The translations under genes and the position numbers were made by a program. Below, one piece after another: positions 43,009 to 54,103 of a stretch of DNA of 64,000 nt. Below the pieces are notes generated by a model. The model saw only the letters and a list, made by a program, of their open reading frames with translations. It had not been told where the DNA came from and ran no database searches. Within the stretch, counting starts at the first letter, position 1. Each line of letters starts with the position of its first letter. This stretch comes from Augochlora pura. Lineage: Eukaryota > Arthropoda > Insecta > Hymenoptera > Halictidae. Where the stretch lies: NCBI RefSeq assembly GCF_028453695.1, contig NC_135777.1, positions 16,047,714 through 16,111,713 on the forward strand, written 5' to 3'.

Positions 43009-44062
43009 TTATTCTTCCTTCTGATGGCTAATAAATGCAGATTTACAAATTGTTTTGATGAGGAATAGTGAACATAAAATTGTTGCTAATAATGTAGTAT
43101 AGGTTACTGTAGTTAATATAGATGAGTTACCAACTGGTATTGTCCATGTAACATTTCCAGTATCCTGAAAAGAAAATACACAAAGTTTGAAATATATTTT
43201 AATATAAAAAATTAGGAAATAAAATAGTTTTATGCAATCATATGTACTATTTACCATATCATAAGGAATTTCTCTCCATTTGTTTACAAGTTCTACGCAA
43301 GGAGAACACAAATCAATTGTAGAAATTCTATATTCTTTGATTCTTTTTTTACAGCCCAAAAGTAAATTTGGTTTTGGTAAAGTAACATTCACATATTTAT
43401 TGCTGTCACTAGCATACTGATAACGCTGGTGAATAGGAAAGTTGAAAATGAACTTTTTGCTAGTCAAAGGTGAACAATTGGTTACACTTTGAAAGTTTGC
43501 TTTTTCCATAAATAATTCAACATTAGTTTCTCCCAAACTACATATAGTACTCTAAATTGAAATGAAAATGACAATAAAAATTAAAACAATAAAAGTGACA
43601 ATCCTCCTCATTATTTTTCAATTTAGTTACTTACATCTTCTGACCGTTTTAGATCATCTAGTTCGTCTATACTAGTATATAAGGCAGGTGGTAGTCGCAA
43701 ATAAAGTGCAATGTAACAGTCATCAATCAAGTCATCTACATTTATTTCATACATTAAGAACCTGTTTGAAAGGAAAACAAACATACACAAAAATTATTTG
43801 AATCTCAATATATTTCATATCAAGTGACTTTGATTAATTACATTGACTAAAGGAAGGGTAAGTAATTATCACAAATTAATCAAACAAATGAGATTCTTTT
43901 TAATATTCTCATAATACACTCTGTAGCTAACCTATGAAATCCTTCTCCCTTTGTCGTTAACGAAATACGAGCACTTAACTCTTGACAAATCACATTTTGA
44001 AAAATTGAAATGATAATTAAATTAGAATACATAAAGTATTGTTTAGTATAACTCAGTTTCAT
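43009..44062 (-). CDS. PIGX: GPI mannosyltransferase I stabilising subunit PIG-X
   Basis: ER type I membrane protein (PIG-X/Pbn1 family) that stabilises PIG-M, the first mannosyltransferase of GPI-anchor synthesis. Exons: 43932-44062, 43635-43761, 43255-43551 and 43009-43164; all phases close to 236 residues. Seen: a hydrophobic signal sequence (SNLIIISIFQNVICQE, about residues 13-28), the family motif KGEGFHR, LRLPPALYTSIDEL, a PIHQRYQY strand matching the family's P-V-H-x-R-Y-H motif, paired cysteines in CSPC, WTIPVGN, and a C-terminal membrane helix (TYTTLLATILCSLFLI) with a short cytosolic tail. Next to OSTC and on the same strand, but no operon-like link is implied. Confidence 0.9.
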
Positions 44063-45112
44063 TTTGCATATGGAAATTTCTTAAACAAAATCAAATTTAT
44101 CAAATTTTACAGGCGAGAAATTGAATAAACAGCGCGAATACCCTCTTTCGAGTTATTTTAGTACTAAAATGGGCGCATATGTATCTGCTGTTAGTTACAA
44201 ATCCAAATCTAGTTTTAATGTTTGCGTAATACATATATTTGTACGTACATCAGACATGTTAGAAATTAAAGTAAGATGAAAGTAGAAAATATTACATTGT
44301 AGTTTTAATTTGTTAATGATTTAAAATAGATTGTTAGTACATATAAACAATTACAATATTTAAAGTGACCAAAACGCATCACAAGTTATGGGGATATTAA
44401 TTTAAACGACAACATTCGTTATAGTAAAATAGTTTTTAGTTTTTATTTAACGGGAATATAATACAAACACTAATGCAATGCTTATCAATACATGCATAAC
44501 GAGAGGCACTATATAAAATCATTTAATTAATATAATATTAGGTACTATTCGAAATAAATTAATTTAGCTAAATATAGTAATTAATTATATATTAATCATT
44601 GTCTTCAGCCGACAACATCCCTCAACAGTAATCCACAGCCACATCCATGGTGTATTCTTGTGTTTCTAAATTGTAAATTGCATTTTAGATACAAAATTAC
44701 TTCGTGATTTAGTTTTCAAATTTTGTATTAGCTTATCTTAATGTTTATTGTAGCTACAGACTTACTTAAATCTGTATGACAAGACCTTCAAATAAATTTT
44801 TATCACTGTTATCTTCGTGTATATGTAGATTAAATTTTCCATTTTGATTTTAATATAAATAGTATCTACAACATAGAATAAACGGGTAAACTCGATGGAG
44901 AGTTATTAACTAAGACTGACGATTGTCATTAAATAAATAAATTCAGAATAATAACTTGGACCTTTCTTTTTTGAAAAAATTGTTTTCAGCTATGCATTTT
45001 TTCATTAATAAATATCTTGTCATTTCTTTCCACTTGTCCTGCAAATCATGCATGTAAAAAATTTCGAATAATTCAAGTTAAATTAAAGCAATAAAAACTT
45101 ACATACTGCATT
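44063..45112. other. AT-rich interval between PIGX and transposase-derived gene
   Basis: No gene recognised. It presumably contains the 3' untranslated region of the transposase-derived gene. No terminal inverted repeat typical of a Tigger element was seen. Confidence 0.4.
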
Positions 45113-46699
45113 CTACATATGTTTAATAGTTTTCAAAACTCCTTCTCTAATCAATGCTTGTTTTAGAGCTTGTAATAAAGTTCTTAAATATTGTGGCCTT
45201 CCTACTGCATTTCTTTTCAAAATTTCGAAAGCTTCAGTTATCTCAAAGTGAATATCATTTTGTTTGTATACGTTTGCCTCAAGTAAAGACATATTGTGCC
45301 CATTAATGTCTTGTCCTATTTCTATTTCATGTTCCATTTCTTTCCCTAATTGTTCCTCTTCTCCTTCTCTTTCCTCCATGTATACTTCTCCATCTTCTTC
45401 TACTTGAGCTTCATCATCAGAGGTATTTATGACAGGTTCTTTCATTGTTGATAACATGTTATGAACATATTGTTTACTATCGCTATATGTATGATCTGTC
45501 TCCTCTAAATGTTCCTCATGCTCAACAGGCTCCTCTTTCATTATTATTTCTTCAGAAAACTTTGTTATGTTACTCCAACAATTTCTGATAATCCTAGGAT
45601 TAAGTTCTGTCCATGTTTCATGTAATAGTTGTATGCAGTCTCTAAGTGTATATTTGCTAAAAAATTCTTTCAATCCACTGGATGCTATTAATCGACACAA
45701 CATTTTATGTCTAAAGGTTTTTTTTACTTTGGTTATCAAACCTTGGTTCATCGGCTGTAGGAGGGAGGACGTTTGTGGTGGTAGAAAAACAATTTGAAAT
45801 TGGTCATCTACACGACGTTCCGTTGATATCAACTTATTCCTCCAACAATCATCTAATATAAGAACAACTCTTTCGTGTATGCCATGTTCTAATTGGTATC
45901 TTTGTACAGCTGGTTTGAAATCATTTACATACCAGTCAATAAATGTTCCCTGATCCATTGTCCCTCCTGGATGAGATTTATATACAACAGGCATCTGATG
46001 TCTATAATACTTTAATGCTCTCGGGTTTCTAAATTTATTGATGATTACTGGTTTCAATTTATGTGTACCAGTTGCATTTGTGCATAAGCACACAGTGACA
46101 CGATCTTTACGTAATTTCTTTCCCTCTAGTTTTTGTTCCACACAATGCAATAATGACTTTGCTGGAATTGCTTTCCATATAAGTCCTGTTTCGCTCATAT
46201 TATAAATATGCTCCCATTGTAATTCGTCTCTTTCAACTTTCTTGTGAAACTCTTTCGTGAAATTCTCGGCGGCTGGTTCATCTGCGCCGTCTTTTTCAGA
46301 GTTTAGCAATCGTATATTGTGCCGATTTTTAAATTTCCAAAGCCATCCATGACTAGCTTTGAATGATGAACTACCAAGTTCCTCACTAATTTGGAGTGCC
46401 TTCTCTTGCAACAAGAGATCAGTAATTGGAACTCCCAGGGTTTTTGACTGCACGAACCATAAATATAATTTTATATCTAAATCTTCGTATACTGGCTTTC
46501 GAATTCTTTTCCTTGTTCGTACATCAACTCCCTGGTAAGCAGGCATTCCCCGACGGCGAATTTTTCGCACCGTACTTGGGTGAATATTGTACTCATTGGC
46601 GATTCTTGGCACAGAAACACCGCATTCTAAATGTCGTAAAATTTCTATCTTTTGCTCAATTGAGAGCACAGAGATAGCTACACGTTTTGGATTTTCCAT
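45113..46699 (-). CDS. Domesticated pogo/Tigger-type transposase (jerky-like), intronless
   Basis: Single uninterrupted frame of 528 residues. An N-terminal pipsqueak/CENP-B helix-turn-helix (residues about 10-50, LSIEQKIEILRHLECG and VPRIANEYNIHPSTVRKIRR) precedes a CENPB-type second DNA-binding domain (about 70-135, SSFKASHGWLWKFKNRH). A DDE_1 fold follows (about 160-380), then an acidic linker (about 385-480) and a short C-terminal domain. The catalytic triad is broken. The first Asp of the usual D-E-T-G-L motif is Ser169 (NMSETGLIWK). The second survives as Asp283 (LILDDC). The third is Asn318 (QPMNQG). An intact frame with lost catalysis and no visible inverted repeats points to host domestication as a DNA-binding protein. 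The target is unknown. Confidence 0.88.
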   Translation of the reverse strand: MENPKRVAISVLSIEQKIEILRHLECGVSVPRIANEYNIHPSTVRKIRRRGMPAYQGVDVRTRKRIRKPVYEDLDIKLYLWFVQSKTLGVPITDLLLQEKALQISEELGSSSFKASHGWLWKFKNRHNIRLLNSEKDGADEPAAENFTKEFHKKVERDELQWEHIYNMSETGLIWKAIPAKSLLHCVEQKLEGKKLRKDRVTVCLCTNATGTHKLKPVIINKFRNPRALKYYRHQMPVVYKSHPGGTMDQGTFIDWYVNDFKPAVQRYQLEHGIHERVVLILDDCWRNKLISTERRVDDQFQIVFLPPQTSSLLQPMNQGLITKVKKTFRHKMLCRLIASSGLKEFFSKYTLRDCIQLLHETWTELNPRIIRNCWSNITKFSEEIIMKEEPVEHEEHLEETDHTYSDSKQYVHNMLSTMKEPVINTSDDEAQVEEDGEVYMEEREGEEEQLGKEMEHEIEIGQDINGHNMSLLEANVYKQNDIHFEITEAFEILKRNAVGRPQYLRTLLQALKQALIREGVLKTIKHM

Positions 46700-47541
46700 G
46701 ATGAAGACCGTAAAAAAAGATTACAGAATTCCTCCTTAAAGTCACGTTATGGTGTCTTCGTTAACGTCGCATGCAGTGATGATGCCACTGATATCAGACG
46801 CAAAGAGAAAATGGCGCATAGAGATCGCCAACACCGGATGTAAGAACAAGATGAACGGATGTAGAGGGCGGTAATAGAGAAACAATTTACGAAATTAAAA
46901 TTCCACATTCTTATTTTCGATGTGAAGATAATTAGAAATCTTAGAATAACAAACGTTAGAAAACATACATTAAGTAGAAAAGGAGAAATAAGTGCAAACA
47001 AATGAATTAGATAATTTATTGTTCTTGTTTTAAAATTGCAGAATTTCAGGAGATAGTGTTTCAAGTTACGCTACTGTGACAATTAAATTCTATTGTATGA
47101 AACAGTAGAAAAAGAAGCACTACAGTAATGCGTTGTTCTATTTTTATTTGTTGTATATACAATCATTTATTGGCAATAAGAGTGCTTGCGAGAGCTTGTA
47201 ATTTATTTATTTTTATTTGCTCGCTTATGAAAGCCGAATATTATTTATAGCACAGATTAAGTTAAAATTGCAATTTTTTATTTTTACGTTTTGCTTTTTT
47301 ACAGTAACATACAGTATCCAATGCTAGTGTTGCAATAAATTATCATGGTAAATTGTAAAGGAAAAAGAATGTAGGTGAATAGTTTACATGAAGCTGTGGA
47401 ACAATAAAGTTAATGAACGAAATTTAAGAGAGGCTGGTGATAGACACTAGTTTTAAAATTTAATTTTAATGAAAATAACTCTATCGTTAACCACTTGTCA
47501 ATATTTCTCTACAGGGAAACTATTCATTATACTGTGTACAA
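46700..47541. other. Interval between transposase-derived gene and HAX1-like gene
   Basis: AT-rich. Probably the promoter of the minus-strand transposase-derived gene (near 46740-46870, higher GC) and the 3' region of the HAX1-like gene. Nothing else recognised. Confidence 0.4.
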
Positions 47542-48856
47542 CTATAATTTTGGATCTGGTTTAAAAAATTGCTTCCAAGGAAAATAACTCCAATTAAAAT
47601 TAGGACCATTACTACTGCCATTATTGGGTGGTAACCACTTGTTTCCTTTCAGTTCACCTAAAACCCATGGTAATTATATATAATATTGAACATGTACAAT
47701 ATATTACATTATTTTTACATATAATCTACTCACTTTCATCAATATTAACTAGATCTTCTGTTTTCGTCTCTACACCATTTTTATCTTTTTTTGTAGTGAT
47801 AGTATGTAATTTGTTACCAATTTGTCGTGATATGGTTATTTCTTCATTTCCTTCATTGTCTTTAATTATTTGTTTCTGTTCTATTGTTCCATCTGGTTTT
47901 TGGGTAAACTCTTTCCTTGTCATTAAAACTGTTGCTGATTTACTTTCACTTGGTTTATTATACTTATCCCATACATTAGAAAAATTATCTGGTGTTACCC
48001 TGTTTACATCAATAAGACATATGTTGTAATTATTTATTAACCTTGACATATGAAAGATTTTATTATATCGAAATACTAACTGGCCATCCAAATCCACATC
48101 CAACTTTGGTGTCACTTCACTAAAATTGTCACTATTAGGTTTCAACATTTTCTCACGTAAATTTCCTTCCTGCAGTGGTACAAATGTAGGTGAAACTGCA
48201 GGTGGAAGTGCAGATGGAAACATATCATGTACTAAAAAATATATTTTATATATATATAATTAGAATTAATTTATTATATATAATAATATGAAAATAGAAT
48301 AAAAATACCATCTTGGTGAAATCCAAAGAAGCTTTTTATTAGAATATCTATTTGTGACTCAAAATGTTTTGTAATTTCTAGGGGATCGCTGAAAATGTGA
48401 AAATGAACTCCTCCCGTGGAATGCCTATAATTTACAAATATAAATTACAAACTTAATAATCTGAAATGTTTTAAAATATACAATGTTATAGATTGTTTGC
48501 AAAATGTACAAAATTAGACTTCAAATATTATACATGAACTCTTAATTACCTGAAATCGTCCATGTCATCATCATCTTCATCATTTTGCCAAATTGGTTTT
48601 CTAAAACTATCTCTGTTAACTCTATCTTGGTCATCGAAGAACCTGAAATGTTTCATGAGTTTGTATTGAAAGCATATCTGTTTACGAAACAAACAAAAAA
48701 CAATTAACACATTAGAACTGTCAAAATAATACTATCATATGGGACTGACATTTTTTATTTAATGTTACAAATTTTTAATAAACATTACCCATTGCTTCTG
48801 GGTTCATCCGAGTTTCTTCCAAGAAATATATCACGAAAGAAATTCCACAGTGGCAT
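47542..48856 (-). CDS. HAX1: HAX1-like protein
   Basis: HCLS1-associated protein X-1 family, a mostly disordered mitochondrial/cytosolic regulator of apoptosis that works with CLPB and HtrA-type proteins. Exons: 48789-48856, 48550-48642, 48309-48424, 48081-48231, 47734-47999 and 47542-47657, giving 269 residues. Seen: MPLWNFFRDIFLGR (family F-D-L-F-R-G-like start), an acidic stretch (WQNDEDDDDMDDF), the GVHFHIFSDP segment, VLMTRKEFTQKPDGTIEQ then DNEGNEEITISRQIG (the family K-P-D-G and E-T-T-V-T-R motifs), and a C-terminal W-rich end (WSYFPWKQFFKPDPKL). The ATG at 48856 was chosen because the protein begins there in the family. The 81-nt segment 48000-48080 is read as an intron although it is open in frame. 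Confidence 0.82.
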
Positions 48857-49587
48857 TCCTACATTCACTATCGTTATTACTTGCAAGAGAAGTGAAATTA
48901 CGTCATATTTTCGTAAATTTACGAAGTACACTTTGAAGCGAACAGATATATGTATGTACCAGCATGAAGTTGGTCTAGTGACATCTGCACTACACAAAGT
49001 TTGATTATATCAGCTGATTTAGACATTGCTGTTCATTTGTAATTATTTTACCTTAGTTCAAGAAACCTGAAGGAATATTATGTAAATGACATAATTATGT
49101 GCACATGTGGTGAATAGTTTGGTATAATGTTACCATATTGATATGATACGTGGTAATGTCCAAAACATTTTTCTAATTATTTAATATTTTACAAACACGT
49201 TGATAATATATACAAATTTATTATTATATTCATTATAATTAATATTACTTATAAATATGCCATAAAATAATATAGGTCTTTATGAATTACAAGCATTATT
49301 ACAAAAGCACATAGGTTAATTTGTCAATTTCAATTAATGTACAGCAGTTTTCCATATATGTATAAAAATGATGTTTAGATTGTAATGTTATAATTTTTTA
49401 AACCCTTACTACTCTTTTAATTTTACATGTGTACTGCATTAATAATTGTAGACGCATAATATCTATGTTATATTTTTCCTTTTAGATTTAAAGAAGGATC
49501 GAAATGATGACAAATTGTGAAATGGACAAAGCAATGAAGATTTTTCCTCTTTATAAATAGATGTATAAATTTTAAACAACAACCACA
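48857..49587. promoter_or_regulatory. Head-to-head promoter interval HAX1-like / SYS1
   Basis: The start codons are 731 bp apart on opposite strands. A ttttccttttag acceptor at 49474-49485 suggests a non-coding first SYS1 exon upstream. A short upstream frame is described separately. Confidence 0.45.
49504..49560 (+). CDS. Upstream open reading frame in the SYS1 leader
   Basis: 18 codons (MMTNCEMDKAMKIFPLYK) ending TAG 27 bp before the SYS1 start codon. It has several ATGs in the same frame. Translation of it would reduce initiation at SYS1; this is inferred. Confidence 0.35.
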   Translation: MMTNCEMDKAMKIFPLYK

Positions 49588-50070
49588 ATGAATAATATAT
49601 CAGGACAATTTCGTAAAACAATATGGGATCCTTTCCTTATAATATCCCAAATAGTAGCTGTTCAATCGATCATGTATTTTTGTCTTGCACTATGGATTTG
49701 GATTATTGCTTCATTCCTTGGATCGACAAAGTCATTAGACTATGCTTTCCATTATAAGGAAATACATGTTCGAGATTTTGCTGGTCAGCTCACCATAGTT
49801 ATCTTTATTTTAAATTCACTAGTTGGTGCATTTACATTATGGTGGTTAGTGCAAAGAACAAAGCAATGTATGGATTTTGCATGTACAGCACACTTAATAC
49901 ACTTGCTGTGTTGTTGGGTATACAATGCAAGTTTTCCTTCAACTTTTAGTTGGTGGTGTTTAAACATTGTATCCCTTAGTATAATGTGTGTTTGTGGTGA
50001 ATTTCTTTGTATGAAAACTGAATTACAAGCAATACCATTAGGTATGAACAGTCATAAAACAGCTTTGTAA
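49588..50070 (+). CDS. SYS1: Golgi integral membrane protein SYS1
   Basis: Four-pass Golgi membrane protein that recruits the small GTPase ARFRP1/Arl3 to the trans-Golgi. Single coding exon, 160 residues. Seen: SGQFRKTIWDPFLIISQIV (family G-Q-F-R..W-D-P start), four hydrophobic segments (about residues 22-46, 67-90, 97-115 and 120-143), RTKQCMDFACTAHLIHLLC (family K-Q-C-L-D-F motif), FPSTFSWW, and GEFLCMKTELQAIPL near the C-terminus (family G-E-Y-L-C-M-R-T-E-L). Length matches the family. Confidence 0.95.
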   Translation: MNNISGQFRKTIWDPFLIISQIVAVQSIMYFCLALWIWIIASFLGSTKSLDYAFHYKEIHVRDFAGQLTIVIFILNSLVGAFTLWWLVQRTKQCMDFACTAHLIHLLCCWVYNASFPSTFSWWCLNIVSLSIMCVCGEFLCMKTELQAIPLGMNSHKTAL

Positions 50071-50123
50071 CATATATATGGAAGTTATTTAAATGTGATC
50101 ACAAAAGTTTCAAGGTTTTATTC

Positions 50124-50129
50124 AATAAA
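50124..50129 (+). terminator. SYS1 polyadenylation signal
   Basis: AATAAA 53 bp after the SYS1 stop. Confidence 0.7.
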
Positions 50130-50237
50130 GATTACCATTAAATTGTAATTAAAAAGTCTCACAATGAATATATCTTATATTATATTTCTAACATTGATCA
50201 TAATAAATATTTTTTAACATATTTACAAGATTCACAT

Positions 50238-50243
50238 TTTATT
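50238..50243 (-). terminator. NDUFS6 polyadenylation signal
   Basis: AATAAA on the minus strand, 28 bp after the NDUFS6 stop at 50271. Confidence 0.65.
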
Positions 50244-50270
50244 GCTATCACTTGTACTACAATACATTAT

Positions 50271-50799
50271 TTAGTGGTGATCTTCTTTGTAAAAGCGCAA
50301 TCCACAATATCCACAACTATGGTCACCAGGTTTGTCCTGAAACATTAATTACAAATATTTACATCTCACTTCTATGTACATTCAATTAATACAATGATTT
50401 TTTCATTCTCACTAAATTAATGTAAACTTTTGGATGTCCTAGAGGGCCACCACCACCATTACAAGCCACAATCCTAGCTTTTGTTGGTTCCGGCGGAACT
50501 TCTGCTATTAGTTTAATAGCCCAATTGTCATTAACTTCTTTTGGTCTATTTACAAACCTTACATTACGGTAATCATCTTCATCAAATTTCTGTTACAAAA
50601 GAATCATTTAAGAAAACTCAAATATATCTGTTTTATGGTGCTATGTATGTATGAAAAATGTAAATCTTACCTGACCAGTATGCGTTACTTTTTTAGCAGT
50701 TTCGGTAGTTACATCATGTATATTTCTGGTTAATATACTTGCGAAATTGTATGCTTTGGTAGGAGTTCCAACAAGTCCAACAATCTTTTTGCTTGCCAT
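50271..50799 (-). CDS. NDUFS6: NADH dehydrogenase iron-sulfur protein 6, mitochondrial
   Basis: Zinc-binding accessory subunit of complex I (13-kDa A subunit) needed for late assembly of the N-module. Exons: 50671-50799, 50413-50589 and 50271-50336, giving 123 residues. Seen: a basic mitochondrial presequence-like start (MASKKIVGLVGTPTKAYNF), KFDEDDYRNVRFVNRPKEVN, LIAEVPPEP, and the zinc motif made of CNGGGGPLGHPKVYINLDK followed by CGYCGLRF and terminal histidines. Length fits the family. Confidence 0.95.
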
Positions 50800-52231
50800 T
50801 TTTCTTAATGTTAACCAGCGTATGAACAGTGATGGACATTCAATATATTGTTTTATTAATACGATACGAACACCCTCTACCGAGATCTGTCACTACTATT
50901 ACTGTAATTGTTGTCTATAATTGTAACTTTATAATGCGGGTTTAATTAATTATTATGTACACCTAATTATTAGCAAAAATGATTATCGATTGGATTATTT
51001 ATTAAATAGAGTGAGATAGAGTACACAAATTGTAAAACTTTTATTTCTTCTTTTTCAACACCATCCGTACCTCAGGTTCTGCGCAGTACAAAATAATCAA
51101 AAGCGGGTATTTTAAAACTCACGTCAATACATTCATCTATTCTACATACTAATTTATATAAAAAGATATCGAAAAATGTATATACATATTTTAAATTGAA
51201 ATCGACATTTTGTATTACAATGTTTACAGAAATATAAATCTAACTGATTACTTGAAAAAATTTACCGTTTAGATTGCGATGATACATTATTTAAATCTTG
51301 CCTTATGTTTTATAACATTTAAATCGTTGATGTAGTGTACTTAGAACATAATCTAATAATAATTATTTACATTACATGCATACATTATATATGTATATGT
51401 GTTTTATTTACAATAAATAAACACACTTTTATTTTTAACTAACATTTGAAGAAAAGATATTTATATAATATGTACGTGTGTATGAATACATATCTTACAA
51501 ATGATTCACGTCAAATAATTTTTGATTTGTAATAAACTCAATCTACTTCTCAGAATATTCCTTAATGAATTATTATGTACATTTTTAAATAAAGAGACGT
51601 GATGACTTGTGAAATAATAAATAATTTAATACGTTAGTAGAAATTGAATTATTATAAAAAAATACATGCGCGTACCGCAGTCTGCAATGAAGACGCTTTG
51701 TAATAACTTTTATCCCTTTAAGAATATGGGGTAGTTAAAGGATCATGCGTGGATGCGGTAATCTTTGAATCCCGACGTACCCTTAGTTCAACACGCAGGA
51801 CGAGAATCAATAGTATTGTACAGAAAGGTATACAATGAAAAATTATAGTCATATACGTGAAAATAAGCATAAAAATGGTAGATATTGATTTATTTTGGTT
51901 AAAAATAAATATGCCGTTTGCTTTCGTTGTTTCAACTCGACGTTATATTATAAACGTGTCCATATGTTTATGCGGAATCTTACAGTATTTCGAAAAAATG
52001 TAATTTTTTAAGTTTAATTATCTGCTTTTCAGTGTGTAGTAGAAACTATATAATATTTTGGTATGCTGTATATTTACTTGCATAGTTTAGTAAAAAGTGT
52101 ACAACCGAAATGACATAGAAAAATGGGTAAGTACACAAATTAAATGAAGTGCTAATTTAATGTACTTTGACTACATGAAAATAAAATTATATAGGGTTGT
52201 AAATTTAATATGCTTGGTCCTTAAATTGAAA
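50800..52231. other. Interval between NDUFS6 and the synaptotagmin-like gene
   Basis: Contains the NDUFS6 promoter and the 5' leader of the synaptotagmin-like gene. Possible non-coding exons end at AAAG|gtatac near 51828 and at ATGG|gtaagt near 52124. A short minus-strand segment at 51034-51072 has an acceptor and a Lys-rich end (VRMVLKKKK) but no partner exon that I can find. Confidence 0.35.
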
Positions 52232-54103
52232 ATGGATGTTCATGGCATTGGAATTGTTGCTGTTTTGGGAACAGTTGGAGCAGCAACAGGAGCTATTTCA
52301 GCAGTTCTTGTATATGCAATGTGTATTAGACGCAGACGATCTCTTAACTGGTATGCATATTTCAAACATAATTATTTTGTGGATGTAAAGAATAATAAAA
52401 TTTGTAGTTAAAATGAACATAACATATCCATATACTTTAGGTTTGAAAGAGATTTATTAAACAGAGCAGAGGAAGCAGCACAATCACCAAAAGGTGTGTT
52501 TGCTAGTTTAGGATCTAATGTTTCTCTAAGTAGAGAGAACAAAAATAACGATAATCAGTCTGATGATGAAGAATGGAAGTCTAGTTATATACTTGATAAT
52601 ATCACAAGAGATTCTCCTAAAAGAGGTAATTAACAGTGTGGACAATGTCAATTACATCTTTTTTATTGTTCACTTTAATAATACAATATGTGGTTTTAGC
52701 ATTACAATATTTATCAGAATCTGAAGACATTTCATCACCTATTAGTACTTTTGCACCACCACTTCCAGAAGGAACAGTAGCTGCTTCTGAACAGCGTATG
52801 GTTATTCTCAAGCCATCAAGAAGTTCCAATTCATGCTCTAGACTCAATAGCAGTGAGATTGAGACACCTTCCCATAAGGTACAAATTTATCGCAATCATA
52901 TATTTAAAAACATTTTTATTTAAATCCTCATCCTTTATGCAATGTAGTTATCCTCTTCCACATCTATATCTTCAAATGATGATGCCAGTGGTGAATTACA
53001 AGTTGGTTTGATTTATGATGCAAGTGCTGGTATTCTTACTGTTAGACTAATTGAGGTAATCTCACGTATACAAATCATATATACTAATATTCTTACAATT
53101 ACTTTTTCATTTAATAAATAAAATGTAAATATTAATTCATAAAGGCACGTGATATACATGCCAGAGAGCTCAGCGGTACTGCAAATCCTTATGCTAAAAT
53201 TCGTCTGTTACCTGATGGAAGTAATGTATGGCAAACTCAAATACATAGACGAACTCTGAATCCTGGTAAATCATACTATAGTTGAATAACATTAAATTCT
53301 ACATAATAATTATTATTAAATATTATGTAGAAAATGTAAAATATACAGCTTAATTAAATATTTCATTTTTATTATAATTGACAGTGTTCGAAGAGTTTTT
53401 TGTTTTCGAAATTATGCCAGACACAACCTTAGCTGGAAGAACATTGGATATTCTACTTTACGACTTTGATGCCTTCTCCAGACATCAATGTTTGGGTCAT
53501 GTACAAATCTCTTTATCTTCAGTAATGGATTTCTTAGACAAAACTCTTACTCTCATCACAAAACCAATTCTTCGTTATGGTAGTGATATTAGAATGAAAA
53601 CACCATCTCTAGGGGAATTAATGGTTTCTCTATCATATCAACCAACTGCAGAGAAATTAACAGTTATTATTGTCAGAGCAAAAAATTTACCTAATGTAAA
53701 TGATTCAACAAATGCAAACCTTTATGTAAAAGTAGGTATATAATTAATATATATTTATTATTATGTAGATATTATATATAAATTTTTATTTTTCAAGGTG
53801 AAAATCATTCAGGATGGCAAAAGTATTAAGAAAAAGAAGTCTAATATACAACGTGAAACAGTTAGTCCTGTATGGAACGATACTTTAAGCTTTGATATTA
53901 GTAGTGACATATTGTCCAAATGCGTAATTGAATTTATTATTCTACGCGCAAACGGTGAAGTACTAACTAAATGCGAAGTGTCCAATAAGTATCAAAAAGA
54001 TCTATTTTATCGCGTATTATCAGGGAAAGGTGCTTCCGCACAGTGGTTGCCACTCGTTGAACCAGATATTTATAATAATGATTTCACTGAACAGAAAAAT
54101 TAA
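52232..54103 (+). CDS. Synaptotagmin-family double C2 protein
   Basis: Exons: 52232-52350, 52441-52625, 52700-52878, 52948-53055, 53145-53265, 53385-53731 and 53798-54103; phases close to 454 residues. An N-terminal membrane anchor (IVAVLGTVGAATGAISAVLVYAM) followed by RRRR leads to a Ser-rich linker, then C2A (about residues 200-330, GLIYDASAGILTVRLIEARD) and C2B (about 335-450, GELMVSLSYQPTAEKLTVII). Family role is membrane trafficking and exocytosis. Calcium ligands look mostly lost: ANPY for SDPY and SRHQ for SKHD in C2A, and LRANGE in place of the usual W-D-Y-D loop in C2B. It is therefore probably calcium-independent, as in Syt12/alpha-type members. Exact paralogue not assigned; the start follows the first ATG before the anchor. 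Confidence 0.88.

Noticed and set aside
45113..46699. Active Tigger transposon
   Set aside because: Two of three catalytic acidic residues are replaced and no terminal inverted repeats are visible.
51034..51072. Terminal coding exon ending VRMVLKKKK on the minus strand
   Set aside because: Acceptor and stop are present, but no upstream exon with compatible phase was found. Kept only as a remark.
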